DNA of 64,000 bases from an uncultured Desulfosporosinus sp. Its GTDB lineage: Bacteria > Bacillota > Desulfitobacteriia > Desulfitobacteriales > Desulfitobacteriaceae. The stretch is taken from positions 29,674 to 93,673 of the forward strand of contig CAKMJS010000007.1 in NCBI GenBank assembly GCA_927405585.1. Reading direction: 5' to 3'. A program made the translations under genes and the position numbers. Positions 60,932 through 64,000 of the stretch are shown in pieces. Position 1 is the first letter of the stretch. Each line of letters starts with the position of its first letter. The notes below the pieces were generated by a model, which was not told the DNA's origin, ran no database searches, and was given only the letters and a program-made list of their open reading frames with translations.

Positions 60932-62785
60932 ATGCAGTTTTTCCAGAATTATAACCCAACAGGTAGTGCGTTTTTTTCAACCATTGTTGCCGCTATCCCC
61001 ATTGTTTTATTATTATATTTATTAGCGTTCCATCCCAGAACGGACAAACACGGTAACAAACACAGAGGTATTGAGCCTCCTCCAGCTGCACTTATTTCTG
61101 GTTTTGTAGCTATTCTAATTGCAGTATTTGTTTTAAAGATGCCTGTGTCTTCAGCGTCGATGGCATTTGTCAACGGAGTAGGCTTCGGTCTTTTCCCGAT
61201 TGGTTGGATTGTTATCGCTGCAATGTTCTTGTATACGATTACTCTTGTTAGCGGAAAATTTGAAACTGTTAAGGACAGCGTCAGTAATTTATCCGCTGAC
61301 CGACGGATTCAAGCCGTTCTTATTGCTTTCTCCTTCGGTGCATTTATTGAAGGTGCCGCTGGTTTCGGTACGCCGGTAGCTATTGCCGGTGCATTGATGG
61401 TAGGCTTAGGGTTTAAACCCTTTACTGCTGCTGTACTGTGCTTGATTGCCAATACTGCTCCCGTGGCCTATGGTGCTATCGGTACTCCGGTTATCACACT
61501 TGCCAAAGTTACCGGACTTCCTGAATTTGCACTGAGTGCTATGGCTGGACGTCAACTGCCACTATTTTCTTTAATTATTCCTATCTGGACCATTGCTACC
61601 ATGATTTATATGGATAAGAAAAGCATGAAAACCGTTGTTAAAGACACTATGGAAGTTTTGCCTGCTCTGCTCGTAGCGGGTATCAGCTTCGCTGTTACTC
61701 AGTTCTACGTCTCTAACTTTATCGGACCAATGTTAGTCGATATTCTTGGTGGTATCGTGTCGATGGGTTGTACAATTCTCTTTCTTAAAGTCTGGCAGCC
61801 AAAATCAGTTTATCGTTTGGCTGGAGAAGCACCGGTAAAAGCTGGTGTTAAGCATCCTATAAAGGATGTTGTCGTGGCTTGGATACCTTGGGGATTCCTA
61901 ACCACCTTTGTATTCCTTTGGGGTTATCCGCCGGTTAAACTCTTAATCAACAAGTTTTATACTTTCCCTCTCCAAGTTCCGTTCCTTCATAACGTGGTTA
62001 TTAAGACTGCGCCTGTCGTACCTAAAAATAGTCCTGAGGCTGCTGTATACACCTTGAACCTGATTTCAGCGGCAGGAACTGGTATTTTAATTGCAGCAAT
62101 CCTGACTGGGTTATTCCTAAGAATTACGCCCGCTCAGTGGATGGAAGCAATCGTTCGTACCGCCAAGAGAATGAAAACCCCACTGCTTACGATCGGACTG
62201 GTCATGGGCTTGAGTTTCACGACTAAATTTGCTGGTATGGATGCGATCCTTGGACTAGCATTTACCAAAACTGGCTTTATGTATCCGTTCTTCGCGGCTA
62301 TGTTAGGTTGGTTGGGTGTCTTCTTGACAGGGAGTGACACGTCTTCTAACGTGTTGTTTGGTAACATGCAGAAAATTACGGCTGAACAGCTTGGACTCGA
62401 TCCTATCTTGATCGCGGCTTCTAACAGTACGGGTGGTGTCATGGGTAAAATGATTGACGCACAAAGTATCGTTGTCGCTACCGCCGCTTGTTATGAAGAT
62501 AGAAAAGAAGGTAGCCTTGCGGTTGGTCCAATCTTCCGTACAGTATTCTGGCATAGTGTCGTTTTAGCGTCACTAGTCGGTGTAGTCGTCATGCTGCAAG
62601 CGTATGTGTTCCAATGGATGATTCCTCCTGCTGATTGGGGCGGTAAAATCACAGCGCTTGTTGCCCTTAAACTAAGTGGTACTCAACTGCTAACTATCTT
62701 AGCAGGGCTACTTGCTGGATCGTTTGTTCTAGGTATTGCCTTAGACACTACGGGTAAAAAAAATAATATATCAAGAAATCTATAA
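60932..62785 (+). CDS. lctP: L-lactate permease
   Basis: A 617-residue transporter of the lactate permease family with 12-14 membrane helices. Family stretches include LISGFVAILIAVFVLKMP, FGAFIEGAAGFGTPVAIAGA, NTAPVAYGAIGTPVITLAKV and FLTGSDTSSNVLFGNMQ. It carries out proton-coupled uptake of lactate or glycolate. ATG at 60932 follows AAGGGA; a TTG six codons earlier is unlikely. The gene is followed by a terminator, a structured gap, and glcD. Lactate is the classic growth substrate of Desulfosporosinus-like sulfate reducers. Confidence 0.94.
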   Translation: MQFFQNYNPTGSAFFSTIVAAIPIVLLLYLLAFHPRTDKHGNKHRGIEPPPAALISGFVAILIAVFVLKMPVSSASMAFVNGVGFGLFPIGWIVIAAMFLYTITLVSGKFETVKDSVSNLSADRRIQAVLIAFSFGAFIEGAAGFGTPVAIAGALMVGLGFKPFTAAVLCLIANTAPVAYGAIGTPVITLAKVTGLPEFALSAMAGRQLPLFSLIIPIWTIATMIYMDKKSMKTVVKDTMEVLPALLVAGISFAVTQFYVSNFIGPMLVDILGGIVSMGCTILFLKVWQPKSVYRLAGEAPVKAGVKHPIKDVVVAWIPWGFLTTFVFLWGYPPVKLLINKFYTFPLQVPFLHNVVIKTAPVVPKNSPEAAVYTLNLISAAGTGILIAAILTGLFLRITPAQWMEAIVRTAKRMKTPLLTIGLVMGLSFTTKFAGMDAILGLAFTKTGFMYPFFAAMLGWLGVFLTGSDTSSNVLFGNMQKITAEQLGLDPILIAASNSTGGVMGKMIDAQSIVVATAACYEDRKEGSLAVGPIFRTVFWHSVVLASLVGVVVMLQAYVFQWMIPPADWGGKITALVALKLSGTQLLTILAGLLAGSFVLGIALDTTGKKNNISRNL

Positions 62786-62792
62786 CCCATTC

Positions 62793-62837
62793 CAAAAGGC
62801 TCCTCAATTTCACTCGTTTAAATCGAGGAGCCTTTTG
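62793..62837 (+). terminator. Terminator of lctP
   Basis: AAAAGGCTCCTC pairs exactly with GAGGAGCCTTTT around a 20-base loop. Confidence 0.75.
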
Positions 62838-62869
62838 ACAAATATGTTTCATAACCACATAAACCATGA

Positions 62870-63207
62870 ACGTGAAAAAAGCGCAGAACCTTCACCTAGC
62901 ATCGACAGGGCGAGCCTTTCCATCTCTGTCAGCTGTAGCATTCCTCCTAGTCAGGAAGAATGGAATGAGGGACCGCGATAATGATAGTAGTGGTAAAAGT
63001 AAGAGGTTGAAAGGAGGCGGTGATCGCAAATACGATGAAGAAAACCGAGTATTAAGCTTATAATTCAGGAGTTTTGAGACGTATGGCAACTCCGACGAGC
63101 ATCGGAGTTCCGACAAACCAAAGGAAACGGGAGTACTCTGAATCATCATTCCAGCTACGTCGGCAGCCGTAGCTAGAAACCAAGTCCAACATCAAAGGAA
63201 CAGTAAG
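62870..63207 (+). ncRNA. Structured intergenic region, unidentified
   Basis: This 340-base stretch contains several stem-loops: GACAG/CTGTC around 62908, AACTCCGA/TCGGAGTT near 63090, and AGCTACG/CGTAGCT near 63153. It ends in a strong terminator at 63208. A ribosome site (AAAGGAGG) near 63014 precedes only an 11-codon frame. No known riboswitch core could be matched. It could be a cis-acting leader or a small RNA; strand is assumed from the terminator. Confidence 0.35.
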
Positions 63208-63240
63208 TGCAGCAGGAGCATTGAATCCTGCTGCATTTTT
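63208..63240 (+). terminator. Strong terminator
   Basis: TGCAGCAGGA pairs exactly with TCCTGCTGCA and is followed by TTTTT. It has no protein gene directly upstream, which implies an untranslated transcript ending here. Confidence 0.8.
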
Positions 63241-63302
63241 ATTTAAGACTAAACAACCAAACTGCCAAGCAATAACGCAAAAATAATTATTCTATAATGA
63301 AT

Positions 63303-63403
63303 AGTGAACTCGTTCAACTAAAGTTGAACATCTAAACTTCGGTGGGATAGTCTACCCCGAAGCGGAGTACGTGGTACCACTCCCACTTGTAGAAGTGGAG
63401 TCT
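63303..63403 (+). repeat. Hairpin-rich repeat element (IS200/IS605-end-like)
   Basis: It begins with GTGAACTCGTTCAACTAAAG (hairpin 63312-63329, TAAA loop). A CTTCGG...CCGAAG hairpin follows (63337-63362), then the palindrome GTGGTACCAC (63371-63380) and an ACTCCCACTT...AAGTGGAGT hairpin to about 63401. Its first 30 bases recur at 52669 (inverted), and in part at 36225 and 48238. The run of hairpins resembles ends of IS200/IS605-type elements; no transposase is present. Confidence 0.5.
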
Positions 63404-63514
63404 TAAGATTGTATGAAGATTGCATAAAGATGTGAGAAGTAGATTTTTTTCAGATGGTAATTTTTATTATTGAAATTTTTCTAAAATTAGATTAATATAT
63501 AATTATATAAAAGC

Positions 63515-63524
63515 GGTCTGACCA
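63515..63524 (+). promoter_or_regulatory. GntR/FadR-type operator-like site before glcD
   Basis: GGTCTGACCA has the GGT-N3-ACC form of PdhR/LldR-family operators and lies about 30 bases before the glcD start. A further CAGAC makes a short hairpin. Suggestive only. Confidence 0.3.
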
Positions 63525-63552
63525 TCAGACAAAGTTTTGAGGGGGTTAAAGG

Positions 63553-63966
63553 ATGTTAGCTCGTGAAGTATTGCAAGAACTTGTTCAAAAGCTCGGTGCT
63601 GAAAATGTCCTCACAGAGCAGGAGGACTTACTAACCTATGCTTATGACGCTACAGCGGCTATGAAGCATCGTGTGCCAGATGTTGTCGTTTCGCCTATGT
63701 CCGCCGAACAAGTTGCAGAAGTCGTTAAAATCGCCTCTCGTTATAAGCTCTCGATCTATCCACGAGGAGCTGGAACAAACCTTAGTGGGGGAACCATTCC
63801 CATTGAAGGGGGTATTGTTCTTTCAATGCTCCACTTAAATAAAATCATAGAAGTAGACCAAGATAATCTAACCGCCACAGTTCAACCTGGGGTGATCATT
63901 CAGGCGCTTAATGATGAAGTGATTAAGCACCTGAATGATCACCCCAGGTTGAACTGTGGCGGTTAG
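63553..63966 (+). CDS. glcD: FAD-linked oxidase GlcD (lactate/glycolate dehydrogenase), broken
   Basis: The first ~123 residues are a normal GlcD start: ENVLTEQEDLLTYAYDATAA, then VVVSPMSAEQVAEVVKIA and the FAD-binding YPRGAGTNLSGGTIPIEGG. After IIQALNDEVIKH the frame runs into the reverse complement of its own sequence and stops after a short nonsense tail. The expected length is about 460 residues. The break coincides exactly with the inverted duplication at 63930-64000, so the gene is probably intact in the organism and truncated here by an artefact. Its context after lctP indicates lactate oxidation. Confidence 0.75.
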   Translation: MLAREVLQELVQKLGAENVLTEQEDLLTYAYDATAAMKHRVPDVVVSPMSAEQVAEVVKIASRYKLSIYPRGAGTNLSGGTIPIEGGIVLSMLHLNKIIEVDQDNLTATVQPGVIIQALNDEVIKHLNDHPRLNCGG

Positions 63967-64000
63967 ATTATCTTGGTCTACTTCTATGATTTTATTTAAG
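63834..64000. repeat. Fold-back inverted repeat at window end
   Basis: Bases 63930-64000 are the exact reverse complement of 63834-63904: 71 of 71 positions pair, with a 25-base spacer. The repeat reaches the last base of the window, so its true length is unknown. It lies inside a conserved coding region and destroys it. Confidence 0.95.

Noticed and set aside
62866..63063. 65-codon frame after lactate permease
   Set aside because: It lacks a ribosome site and a recognisable motif; the region is better explained by stem-loops and a terminator.
62870..63207. Cobalamin, c-di-AMP, c-di-GMP, SAM or T-box riboswitch in the lctP-glcD gap
   Set aside because: Short resemblances were checked against remembered cores, but none of the obligatory conserved blocks appear in order.
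1..64000. CRISPR array, tRNA or rRNA genes
   Set aside because: No direct repeats with regular unique spacers and no tRNA-like TPsiC arms or rRNA segments were noticed on reading both strands by eye; a tRNAscan or minCED run would settle this.

Overview
The window looks like chromosome of an endospore-forming, anaerobic, low-to-mid GC Firmicute of the Peptococcaceae/Desulfosporosinus-Desulfitobacterium type. The inference rests on a full set of sporulation genes (spoIIM, spoIIAA-AB-sigF, spoVAC-AD-AE-AF, dacF, ytfJ, spmA-spmB) beside ferredoxin-linked 2-oxoacid oxidation, a BadF/HgdC-type dehydratase activase cluster, and a lactate permease followed by a GlcD-type lactate/glycolate dehydrogenase. 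No rRNA, tRNA, CRISPR array or intact transposase gene was seen. The last ~170 bases contain a fold-back inverted repeat that breaks glcD and may be an assembly or amplification artefact.

Layout. 1-8 kb (accessory): two paralogous minus-strand modules, each a large MalT-like STAND/LuxR regulator followed by a small '~80-aa WFEGLT/LISVNR' protein and a membrane protein (DUF6326-like or DUF4386). An ACCTACT-N2-AGTAGG(T) palindrome sits just behind each regulator. 8-16 kb: a small RpoA-CTD-like protein, a sigma-54 activator resembling BkdR, leucine dehydrogenase under a near-perfect -24/-12 promoter, a P-loop ATPase, and a four-subunit 2-oxoacid:ferredoxin oxidoreductase. Together these make a branched-chain amino acid oxidation locus. 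16-31 kb: nudF, spoIIM, ald, then the Bacillus-like order yqzK-xerD-deoB-punA-pdp-dacF. The spoIIA operon follows on the opposite strand, then the spoVA operon with a sigma-G promoter. 31-36 kb: a three-gene acyl-CoA dehydratase activase cluster, and lysA under a lysine riboswitch. 36-40 kb: an LCP-family protein with a QE microsatellite, a HAD phosphatase and CorA. Two large homologous structured noncoding elements lie on either side of the HAD gene. 40-58 kb: a PspC/LiaF-like pair, a DHH-CBS-CCA fusion, an M50 protease, trpS, scpA-scpB, a GNAT enzyme, a YopX-like protein, a 5'-nucleotidase, DUF2953-ytfJ, spmA-spmB, two glycosyltransferases and rluB. 58-64 kb: a LytS/LytR-type two-component pair, lactate permease, a structured intergenic region and the broken start of glcD.

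The strongest candidates for something undescribed are the homologous element pair at 37567-37785 and 39061-39278 (multibranched folds whose four apical loops all carry GGAC) and the duplicated STAND-LuxR modules with their shared palindrome. Several intergenic gaps carry period-7 degenerate repeats, and three short palindromic repeat families are scattered through the window. All functional names come from motif recognition by eye; no database search was run.
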